Assembly (NCBI GenBank): GCA_013400155.1
Contig: VXBM01000274.1
Coordinates: 816,016 to 880,015 of the forward strand
Origin: Helopsaltes ochotensis
Lineage: Eukaryota > Chordata > Aves > Passeriformes > Locustellidae
Reading direction: 5' to 3'
DNA length: 64,000 nt
Shown here: positions 15,401-27,400 of the stretch, in pieces
Numbering within the stretch: position 1 is the stretch's first letter
How the letters are laid out: every line of letters starts with the position of its first letter
Made by a program: the position numbers and the translations under genes
Notes under the pieces: model-generated
Databases searched by the model: none
Seen by the model: only the letters and a program-made list of their open reading frames with translations
What the model was told of the DNA's origin: nothing

Positions 15401-18400
15401 CTGGATGTATCAGCAGTCCCCTCGAGTTACTATTGCAGCAGCAGTAATTTGCTAGTTAGCTTATGCACAACTTCCATAACAACCAAGTTATGGGGGGATT
15501 TTGTGATGTTTTTGTTTTTATTTTTGAAGATTGTTAACAATTTTTAGCTATTATATTAGATACTATCTTACATTGCAAACAATTTTGAAAAAAGGTAAGA
15601 AATCTGAGCTATAATTTTTAAATGTTACTCTTTCTGATAATTAGTTACCAAACAGCAACTAATACTCAATTCACAGGTTATACAAACCTTAACTTGCCAC
15701 AGACTTGAATCTTTCATTTGAGCTCCACGCAAGAAACTAAGGAACAAATCACCGGGGTTTTTCCTCAGCATAGTGACTTCTCAAGAAGGTTTCTAATGCT
15801 TGAAATAACCACAACAAGAGGAGAAAAAGAACCCAGCACAATATAAGCTGAACATCCCATTCCAAGCGTGCTCTGCATCTTATAATGTTCCTCCGATGGA
15901 CCCAAGATGGCAAACGAGAGGAAGGCCTTGTGCAAAGCCAGCGCCTCCGAGCAGCGTGTCAGAGAGAAATTGTTTTTCTGCTCCTTTTGATGGGAGATGC
16001 TTTCAAGTCAGGAAATTAGAAACAGGTGTGCCAGAGGGCACACACACATCCATGCACCACACTGAAAAACACGCGTTTTCAATTTTCAGACATGAAAGAG
16101 GCTCCTGTTGAATGGAAGGAGAAATGAAAATCTCGTTTGCTTTGTGCGAGCCACAAGCAGAGGGCTTAGGGAGCTTTGACAGGCTGCAGGAGCCTGTCTA
16201 GCTAGGAAACACACGGCACCTCGACACAAAGTGTTGGACCTTGTTTTAAAGGAGCACAGGATGGAAACTTGAATTACTCACATACAGTCAAGAATGGAAA
16301 AATGAATCCAGTTTACTCCACTGCCAAAGTATGACTCTTCGCTTTTCAGAAGCTAAAGACAGAAGTTACAACAGGTTATCTGTGTTTTATCATCTATGCA
16401 GAGAGTCTGAACCTGGCCCTGTTTCTGTCCTGCTAAGCTTTGATGCTATTTTCAGTTCAATAGTAGTCTCTAAAGTGTCAGCTAACAAGTTAAAGAACTA
16501 CTATTTCTGCTTTATTTCCTGGATAACTTCTAGTTATGCCTAATGGAAACACAGTGAAACCTGTATTTCAGTAAGCTCTGCTCGTCATTTCCTGCATCTC
16601 TAGAAAGAGCTGACTAAAAACTCGCAAGGCAGTGATTTTAAAAAACAGAACACAGTACAATAAAAACATTTAGTTGGCAAGGCACTGATACAGGTAGTTA
16701 CATATTGAAATCAAATTTTAATATATAATTCTCAAAAGACAAAACGCTGCAGAGTCTAGCAGGATGCACTACAGTGTTAAGTTACAGTTACATAACTTTT
16801 AGCTTTTTTTACTCCTATCAGCTGCTGTATCTTGCCTTCATACTAGCAGGGGAAATTTTTAAATTACTGACCTACTGCCAGAAAAAACACCTGCAGACGA
16901 AGTCCCATCCAATTCCTAAAGCATTGATCCTGGAAGGCTCAATGGAGCACATTCCTGCTGCAGACAGAATACTCTTAGATGATTTACCTACTAAGAAAAT
17001 GCAATGGAAATTTTCCAAAAGGTTGAAACTTTAGTAAATTTGGGCAGGTTTCAAAGATAACAAAAGACAAATTCAACATGCAGACAAACTTGTGTCTAAA
17101 GTATCTTCTCTAAGGAAAGGTAGGAAAACATTTATGTCTAAGTTTTTAATATGGGAAAAATAAACTAAAATCACTCTAAAGAACAACTCATTCCGCTTTT
17201 CTACAGTTTTACAGATAAGAAAAAAAATGGTTAGAGAGACAGAATGCCAAATTAATGAATCCCTAAGTTCTAAATAGTGGTAAATGGTAGACAATTTATT
17301 TTAAAAGCTTCCTGTATGAGTTACTATGAACAAAAAGAATTACAGCTGTACCTCCAAGAGAGGTTAGAATGAAGAAAAAAATATACGTCCCTTAAAGAGG
17401 ATGTACTTCTTACATTCCTCATTACATTTAATACATTTTGAAAGGTAATTTCAGTTCAGGTGTAAAGAAAGAAGCCAACTCTTTTGCCTGAGCCTTTCTC
17501 AGAAGCTTTGCTGCTACTGATCTCTGTAAAAACACTACACCTCTCCAAACTACATCACTTGTCACATAAAGCTTACAGGGAAAGAAGGAAGACAGCAGCT
17601 TATGTGTTTGCTAACTAAAGGTATAAAACCACTTACTCCCTGTTGCTTTGATTTTTGCAGCCTTTCTGATGTGTTTCTTAGTTTTTAGAATGGAGTCAGA
17701 ATCCGCAATGTTTCAGTAGTGTTTTGCTTTTTTCACGCTGGTGTTATTTGTCAGATAGAGTTTGTTTGAAGAATAGATTGGTAAATATCACATGCCTTTA
17801 GATGCAAATTGTACTGATTGACCGTCAGCTGGGCCAGTGGAGAGGAGAGGTGTCTACTTTTTTATCTAATCTTTGGCATGGACTTGAGGTCTATTTAAGA
17901 AAGAAAGAATAAACAAAAGGTTCTCTTTTGGGTCCTTCTCCTCATGGAGTGTCCTGTGTGGTTCTTGCTGTGCTGAACAGTCCACAACTCCCAAGCCCAG
18001 AAAGGTGTTGCAGACACAGAAAGGGAGTTCAGTGTGCCACCTCCTCCAATTCACTTGGTATCACTGCACCTATGTCAAGCCACTTACGCAAGGGACAGCA
18101 GCAGGGACAGGACAAGTGTCCAGAGCAGGAGGTGGTGCTGCACAGCTGCTGGCCCTGGTTACAAAAGCACTGCTCAGCGAGCTCTGAGCTTTCCACAGGA
18201 GGCTAAAACTTCCACAAGCCTCTGCTTCAAGCCTAACAGATACCATAACATCAAGTCCATTAAAATTTCGAGAGGCAACAAGCACTCTGGTGATTGTATC
18301 CATCCGGTTGTGCCTCCCAACAAGCCTTCCAAAGGCAATTCCCACAACCCCTCTGATCACTGTGACAAACCCCTCAGCGCTGTGTTCACTGACCGCTTCC

Positions 18401-21400
18401 CAATGCCGCCATTCCCACAAATCTCCTCTGAGGCCTGGGCCTTCCTCTCTCTGCTCCTGGGCTCGTGATGGTGCCGAGTTAGCTCACACACCACATGCTA
18501 CAGCAGTGAAGCCTCCCAACTGCATCTGTACACAAAGGCTGAATGAACTCGTGACAGAAACATCCACTTCATAGGTAAATACTGATGTGGATGGAGATAG
18601 ACCTGCTCTTCCTTCACCCTACGCCCCTCAACTCTTCTCCACATGCAGCTGCTTCATCTGTGATGCATTAAATTACCTCTTATTCCCCAAATCTTACAGG
18701 ACCAGACTGATTTTGAGAGATAATACGTATGTCTACAAAGAGATTAATTGTATCATAATATCTATCTCACATAGTGTGGCTCAAACAATCTTGTACAGGA
18801 TACAAGATCTGCATGTGAAATTCCTCTGGGCATTGGGAGTGTGGACTCAGAAGGACAGGCCAGACAGACAAGGCTGCATTTGTGCGTTATGGAAGGGCTA
18901 ATGACACACACAGGTTTGAAGCGAGATTTATCATCACATTATAAATGTCATTCACTGGCACGAGTTGCTCAGAGAAACTGTGGCTGCCCCATCCCTGGAA
19001 CTGCTCGAGGCCAGGCTGGATGGAGCTTTGTGCAACCTGGTTTAGCATAAGATAACCCTGCCCAGGGTAGAGGAGTTTCATCCATTCAGGTCCTTCCAAC
19101 CCAAACCCTTCTATGATTCTACGAAACAGCACTGGCCACGTATTCGCTCACTGGATCCTAACACAGCCACTACTGCCCTCAACAAAATGGAATCACAATG
19201 CCAAAGTTATGCATTACAAGTCAAATTTATTTGCATTAAAGCTTCCCTGGAAAGTATTTACTTTGTAGATTTGCACATCACTATGGTTTGCTTGCAAAAG
19301 GAGTTTTCAAGTAGGAATCTACAGCTGAGTGGCTTTCATAAGGAGACCAAAATGCTGGCTGAGGGCACAGGTCAACAACAATTTAACAACCACAGCCCAT
19401 CTTTGCACGGGTGTCCTTCCTACTCCATCTTATTCCACATTACCCACTCCATATTGCCTGCAAAAGCGCCCACAAGAAACACAATGGACTGGAAAGAAGG
19501 ACAGATGTGAACACACAATTTGAGCAGGAAAAGGTGGGGCAAGGAAGAATGAGTACATTAATTTCCTTATTGACATCAATTTCAAAAACAAGAGAAATTT
19601 CCTTGAGCAGGAGGTTGGACCAGACCTCCAGAGGTTCCTTTCAAGCTAAACAATTCTGTGATTCTTCACAACACAAAGTATGCTATTTTTCCTTCATGGA
19701 ATGATGCATTATATATACACAAATGGATATCCAACACAGCTTTTAAAGTATTATGATGTAATCTCTAAAAGGCCTTTATGAGAGCAGAGGCCACTGCTTT
19801 TGTCATGAGACCTTAACAGTTTTTTAGGATCTTGGTGAATTCACCAACACAAGAAACTGTCAACGAAGTTTGCAGAGAATAAATACAGTTTGTACAGGTA
19901 TTCCCCTAAAACACTGCTTTTTTCTCTATCTGATTTTCATTCCATTCAAGAAAAGATTCTGTGCAGGGGAGAGGAGCAAGACATCATTGAAAGACCTTTC
20001 CCAGACAGAATCCTCAACTACACCTCATAAATAAATCTGGTATTTCCAGAAATCTGATATTCCACTACCTTCTCAACAAAACACAACTCTGGCTCAGCCC
20101 TAAAACCAAATTATGTTTGTTACCATGCTTAATTCTTCTGACTGAGCTCAATGCATTTCAAGCTTCTACTCTTTCTTCCTTGGGATCATAAATTAGGTCG
20201 TATTTTAAATCTCCCTGGGATAACCTATGTGCCTTTCTTGTGTCAAATAGTCTCTTCAAATACATTTTAGTAAAAGCTGGAGATTTTGCAGCTTTGTGTC
20301 ACAGAATTTCTGCATTTTTTAAATAATGCAAGACCTTCTGTCTTCAGAAATGCAACATTAAAGGTTTGCTGGCTTCAATGGCTGGTACCTAGACACAAAA
20401 CACACCCATCCTTTGTATGCCTTTTATTTCCTGCTGTTGTAAAGACTCAAGAAATGCAAGGTATCATTTTCAGTCTTTACACTTTCACTCAAAGATTCCA
20501 CTTAAGTTGTATTTTCAAAGCATCCTGCATTAGCTGTTACTGTAATTTTGTATTTATTGTTAAGGTTCTTTACATCCAAAGAGACTACTATTTTGCAATT
20601 TATCTCCTGGGGAAGATAGAGCCTGCCTCTTACCACAGCAGTATTACTTTTGGCACAGTTAGCGAATGAATATTCACAATCACCACGGATATTCCAACTG
20701 GGTAGGAGATTCAGTGTCACACTTGATAGTATTTTGAATGAGAAGAATATGCACAAAGTCTTTGATTCTTCTTATGCCCAGGAAAAAATAGGAAATGTTT
20801 TCTTAAAGTACAGCCAAAAAATGGACTATTGTTTCTCCTGTGGTTGGGTTTTGTTCACAAATATTTTCCCTCCAAATAGTACCCATCTTCCCGTGTTTAC
20901 ATTCCGATACCAACAAAAAACACTCACGAAAAGAGTTCCAAGCAGCCTTACAAGTGTGGTTCTGGCCTCTTTTTGGGGGGAGGCAGTGGGGTGCTTAAAA
21001 GGGAGCTGGTTTTGTTTGTGTCCGTGTGCACACATGCACGGAGAAGCTTTTAAACACCATAGATTTGCCTTCCACTGTACAGATCCAAAACCCAGTTTAG
21101 CTGTTAATTACATTTATACTAAACAAAAGCCACTGGTCACACTCATCTCAGTTAACAAGCTTTCACTCTGTCTCTGCCATCATTCCTGCACATGGCCTTT
21201 GCACAAAATTTACAGATGTCACAGCTAAAGTTGCCCAGGTATCTTGGCTGTGCCTGCAACTGCAACGTTCTCCGAATTTCTTGAATTTTAATACTGGTTT
21301 TAAGATACTTAAATTCCTATAATGTTTAGCCTTCAGCTGCCAATAAAGTCTCCCAACCATTTTTCCTGGCCAAAATATTAATATAATTTAGAATTTATAC

Positions 21401-24400
21401 ATCAAAGTGTCTCCAAAAAATCGATGAGAAAAAAATCAGAAAAGCTTTACTCATTTACACAGGAACTGAATTTTAGACTGAGGGCTACAGAATAAACCTT
21501 GGATTTAAGGCCCCCTAAGTTTCACCATCTCCCCCACTGTGTTTTTAGAAAGTCTCCATCTTTTGATTTCAGTTGTCCCAGACCCTGTTAAACTGTAACC
21601 ATAAAATGTGAGTTTTACAATACCCTGTGTTTTGTAAACCTTGAAGTAAATTTTGAAAAGCCAAAAAAAAAAAAAATAAACCCCCAAACAAGAAAACAAA
21701 CCAAAGACATTGTGGTTAAACAACAAGGCCAAGTAACTGTTAGAGATATGAAATTACCGTGCAAAAAGTTGAAGTCATGCCCAAACAAGTTCAGAACCAC
21801 CACCTTTGGCACATTCAACACAAAAATCTGATAAAAATAGCAAAAAATATTTACGAAACAACTTGCTAAAAGGCATAAGAACTAATACCAAATCCTTCCT
21901 GAACAGGCAAAAGCAGGAAGTCTCCCAGCAGCCACAGGGCCAGCAGATGATCCAAGTTGTCTTCAATTAATACACAACCATTGAAAAAAAGCCACAGGAA
22001 CTTGGAATGACTTGTAAATACTTGTGTGGTGACAGCTTCCCCCAGCCTGCTTTTTTTTTTCTAATGAGGCAGGTACTGAAAGACATTGAAGCTTCAACTG
22101 GAAGACTTTAGAACAATATTAAAAATTCAAGAATAAAGCCTACTGCATTATTAACTGTGGCATTTAAACTAAAACTTTTCCTTTTCCAATGAAGTTTCCA
22201 CAAAGGTGACCACAGAATAAAAGTATTCCCAGCAAAATTTAAATATCTGGTCTCCAGAGAACAGAAAGAACTGAGAAATCTTGAGAAGTCACCCTGACCC
22301 ATTAGAACAAATATTTCTCCAGTTTATAAATTCCCAATATCACAAATTGCCAGAAGCCTGGATAATGCAGTGGAGGTGCTTTTCCCATTCCTGTGCTTTT
22401 CCCTGGAGAATTGCACACACCCTCTATGTGAGAGAGAACCGAACTGTCTGGAGCTCTGGTCCAACCCAAAGTGTCCATTCCACGTGGATTTCCATGTGCA
22501 AGAGTTTGCACTCTGCCTACTTTGAATTACTTTGCCAAACTCTCCTTTCCTCACACCACAGGTTTTCCCCAAGCTCGTTCAATCTCCAGTAGATCATCAC
22601 TTCCAAGACCCAAAGACATGAACAATTTCTTAAGTATGGAGTGAAAAGAGTTTACAAAACCTGACCCTTCAAAACTGCTTGTATGAAACTAATGCCAAAG
22701 AATATCCTTTTTCATGACTGAATATTGAGCCTGATATAACAAACTCTCAAGGCTCAAATTTCTATTCTCAGTGATCATTAAAAAGAAGTTTTAAAGTATA
22801 AACCAGCACAAAAGAGAAACCTTTTCTTTCCCAAAGAATTATTCAGTTTAACACACATTAACACCAAATAATTTTGAGGATACTTTTGATAAAGCTTATG
22901 GGGAGTTAGAGTTTAACTTTTTATTCAAGATTTTTTTTTAATTCCAAATGTGATTTGATGAGTCAGCTATTCTCTGAAGTCATATAACAATAAACATGAA
23001 ATATTACTCAATACCCACAGCAACCACAGTCTAATTTTATTCTTTTTTTCCTTCTCCCCACAAAACGGAAAAAAATTCCCTGTAGAAACTATTAGATTTG
23101 TGCCAAATTTATGACTCAAAGACAAATACAATAAATAGACATGTGAAATTAAAACAATAAAATGTTATATTGTGAAAACCACAGAAATTTAAACTGATTG
23201 TAAACTTTTATGTACATCTTTTAAGTACGTTTACACACAGGTGTAAATGTCTAAATGTAAAGTCAAACATAAAAAATGTGCACGTACAGTTTTTATTTAT
23301 ACATAACATGCAAGTTGCATTTGTTACTGATTTTTTTAAAAAATAAATGTCCACACAAAACCTGTTTGGAAACCTACTAGAAGGGGGCATAAATACTATT
23401 ATAAAAAAAATCTAGTCTGGTTTAAGTTACATCAAGGGACAGTGGTGATATTCTATTAAGAAGCACTGTCCATCTTGAAGCTTTCTAAATCAAGGCATCT
23501 TGTAGAGTTTAGGCAGTACATATATTTTCTAAATATTTAACAACTTTATATCTTAATGCATTATTCCCTTCCTTGGCCATGGCAGTTTCACCTGAATATT
23601 TGCAGATGTTTATGCCCCCCATTCTCATCTCCTGTTGTGATCCAGCCAAGCTGGAAGTTGATTCTTCCAACTTTTCCTACAACTTAATTTTCCAGCCCTT
23701 TACTGCTTAATTAAATTCATGGTTCACATTGTTGGATGCTCATATTTTAAACAAGAGTCAGGCATCAATACATTTTAGAACTGCACTAAACATAAAGTAC
23801 ATTATAAAACAAAACATTATGAGCTTCTGAAATGGAAAAAAGAATGGTATTGATTACCGAAGAGTTCTCACTTCCTGTAAACATTTCTATCTCCCTCTCT
23901 CTCACAGACATACACATAGTTGCTTTAAACGAAAACCAGAAACAAGAGTTTAATTAAACACCACTAGTCTGAATTTCAAATCCGTGAATGAACAGAAACA
24001 AGAGTTTAATTAAACACCACTAGCCTGAATTTCCAATCCATGAACGACCAGATGGCTTCAGAGCCCGCCAGCAGGCCGCTCCAATTAACTGGGACTGGGA
24101 TCAGGGTGATGTCATGGAAGCTACAAGATTCGAACCAAACAAATACCCATCTACGTGTGTTTGTGACAGTTATAAATAGTGTAACATTCAAGTATTTAGC
24201 ACTATACAAAAGTGGTACCAGCAAAAAGAGAGGTGGTTTCCATTTCAGGCCGTCATTAAATCTACTCATCTCCTGTGAGTGCACCAGGATGCTTGTCGGT
24301 ACTCACACAGACTTCAAATGCAGCTGACTTTGCAAAGAACAGCTTTAAAGAACTAAAGTTGTCCATTCGAGCTTTTCCACAAGCAATCTCTAATATTGGA

Positions 24401-27400
24401 CTTGTGCTCACTAATTATTATGGTCCCAAATACTTAAATGGATCTGGTTCCACCAGTAAGCACTTACTAAACTAAAATCAGCACGGTATTCCTTGAGTAA
24501 AACCATCTTCTGACACTCGTGTGTTCAGTAGAACCATCCCCTGAGTAAGTACCAAAAAGGACATCTGCTTTTGCAGACAGTAAACCTAAGGGTGAACATC
24601 TACATACCTGTTCAACAGTGCAAGACAGACGTGAATACAGGGGAAATAAAAGCAACACAGAATATTCCTGGATATTATCTTCAGCCTCTATCAAATTTTA
24701 ACTCTGCAGCCTGTCACCTTGCTCCCCCCACTATTTCTGCAGCTGGACTCTGACTCTGCACTGCCCATGGGATAGAGCTGATGTGACCTGAACCTGAACT
24801 CTGCAGATTTTCTTCACCTCTCCCTGTACTGAATGCTGGCAACTCTGACCACTGAGCAGTGGGCAACATCATAAATTTTGCAACCTGACATAAGCACTTA
24901 GGAAAAAGTGTTACAAGTAGTTTTTTTCTGATTGAGGCTGTTGATACAACCAGGGGGAGGAAAAAAAAATAAATAAAAGCAACTCCTACATAACTTCACT
25001 TTAAGACTTTTGTGTTCTGCAAGGCATCAGATGAACATAATACTTTTGTGTATCCAGGACCCTGAGCCTTCCAAAGAGAACAGAAGTTTTCCTAATTCTT
25101 ACATCACTTTCACAATTGCTGAACGAATATTTTCTGATACACTTATCCCAGTATTTTGGTTTTGCCTTTTGCCTCTTCCCTTTCCTTTGAGAAGGAAAAG
25201 AGGGAGATGAAGAAACAATTCACTTAAATACTCATATGAAATAGTAATTAAATATTTTTGAGGAAAATACACTGCATGTAGCATTTTTGTATCCAAAGGA
25301 CTCTCTGATTATCTTAGTCCTTTACACAAGGCCTCCATTCCCAGAGGTATTCTGCATTTAATACAATGCTGGGCTAATAAGCACTTCTTCACAGGAGACA
25401 GGTTCCTCAATACCTAACAAATACAGCACACTGTGCTTTCAGTGCAATACAAAACAGGATAAAAATTCCCATGGTCACTAATGAAGTAAAAAGGGCAATA
25501 TAAGCAACAAACAAGATATTAATTCATGGATTAAAAGACAACACTGACACACAGACATACATATATATGCAACTAAATGATACAAATTTAGAATACAGTC
25601 TGGAAATTGTGTTGGTATTTTAAATTTGCAAACTAATTATAGAGAAAGGCAGCAACTTCATTAAATATTTATAAAAGTAGTAAATACCTGAAGTACTCAC
25701 AGCAGTGGAATAAGGGTTATGAGCTCCTGTATTTTCAGCCCAGCAGCCACAACCATAAAGAGCTGCCTAAGGAAAGAAGCATATTGTTCATAAATTTTAA
25801 GTGTATGAGATTTTTGGTTTATTTCCTTTCCTTAAAAAAAACCAAAGAGAAAATACAAAAACAACCTCAAACCAACAACAATAACAAAAAAAAGAAGCCC
25901 AAAAAAAATCCAAGTATTAATACAAAACATGACTATCATAACCATATTATAATTCCACTCCATTTTGCTACATCCTTTTACTCTTCTTGAGATCTGAACA
26001 TGTTTGTGACACAGTATTTTAGCCTAGCTTAACAGAAAATAAAGATAAAGATAACCCTGCTCATATAAAGTCTCTTTCACTCTGCTATTCAAAAAACAAA
26101 CAAAAAATAAAACTTAAGGACATTTCAAAAGAGAACTGCATTTATGGACAGTGGACAATGTCAACCAAAAATACAGCTGTACAGCAGCGGAGTATAAAAT
26201 TTCTGATGCACCTCAAAACTCCCAACAACAACAAGGTGACACATCATACATATATTATTATTATTAACATTAATAATAAATAGAGCTACACATAATTTAT
26301 AAACAATCATAATTTTATATAACACATTATAAATACCTGATGTGTTCTTTTATCACTTTTATCACTTCTTCCAATTCAAAAAAATCATTTAAAAATTAAT
26401 AAGGACTCCTCTCAGTATTTAGGGAAGCAATCTTATTTTAAGACTATAAGCATGTAAGAGACCATTTGTGGTATTAAAGAGGTATTTACGCCCATGAAAT
26501 TAACTTTCTGGCATCTCTGTCAAAAGGTAACTAACTACAGAGCATCTACCTATCACTGTTTTATTACACTGATGGAGGACACTAAAAACAACACTTGCAG
26601 ATCAATGCAGTGAAAATGCCTTTAAGAGGAAGGAAGAGAGAACAGAAGCCTGCTGTCACAGCTCTTGCTTGACACCTGCTTGTGACACTGGACTGGAATC
26701 ATTCCCAGCTATAAAAAAGCACGTGTACAATGATCACCTGACCAACTCTTCCAGGGTGCTTCAGTGCTAAACCTCCACTGGAGACAGCAGCAGCGACATT
26801 TCCTTCTTGGTCAACAACAACTGCACCAACTGTGTCCAACGTTCCTGAGTCGTTCTCCTGCAGGACACACAAACAGAAAAAAAAATAGCAAAAATATTAA
26901 AATCAGATCATACTCCTTGGGAGTGTGCAAGTGAGAGAGGCCTAGTAACAAAATGGATTTGTTATCATGCACTTGTACCCACTGTCATAAACTTGCCAAA
27001 ATGCTGTTTCGTCTCAGACAGGACCTTAATAAAACTTCTCCAGTAATAAACAGGTAAAAAATAAAAAGGCAATAAATATCTCAGAACTCATGCAATGCTT
27101 GGATCACCTGCTTTTACTCACAAAAGTGCCAGAAGTCATTTTTTCTTAGTGGTTACCACTAGTCCACTAAGAAATGATTCAGCAACTGATGCCACATCAA
27201 AAGGCCTTTCCTAAAAGGCCCAAGAAAGCATTTTCAGAGGCTCTGATCTTTAAAGATGTGTGATTTTTAAAAAAATGGAATTAAAACAAATCAAAACCCA
27301 ACAAAGTACCACCAAAAAAGCCCAAGCAGCTGTTTACCATGTAAAGAGAAAATAGTGACTTCTGAGCAAGAAAATTGTGATATTATGAGCAAGACAGTAA

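Larger units (their letters stand above)
9786..25687 (-). other. TASP1 largest intron (15.9 kb)
   Basis: Non-coding, and the repeat-richest part of the window. It contains a long deleted CR1 copy, two further CR1 3' ends, a 56-bp tandem duplication, a 23-bp short duplication, a CpG-retaining block (15866-16223) and an unexplained GC-richer block (about 17930-18650). No nested gene was recognised. Confidence 0.8.

Noticed and set aside
20650..21228. 192-codon plus-strand open frame, the longest in the window
   Set aside because: No recognisable domain or family similarity, AT-rich intronic composition, and frames on the other strand overlap it. It is probably a chance frame; a transcript or conservation would be needed to revive it.
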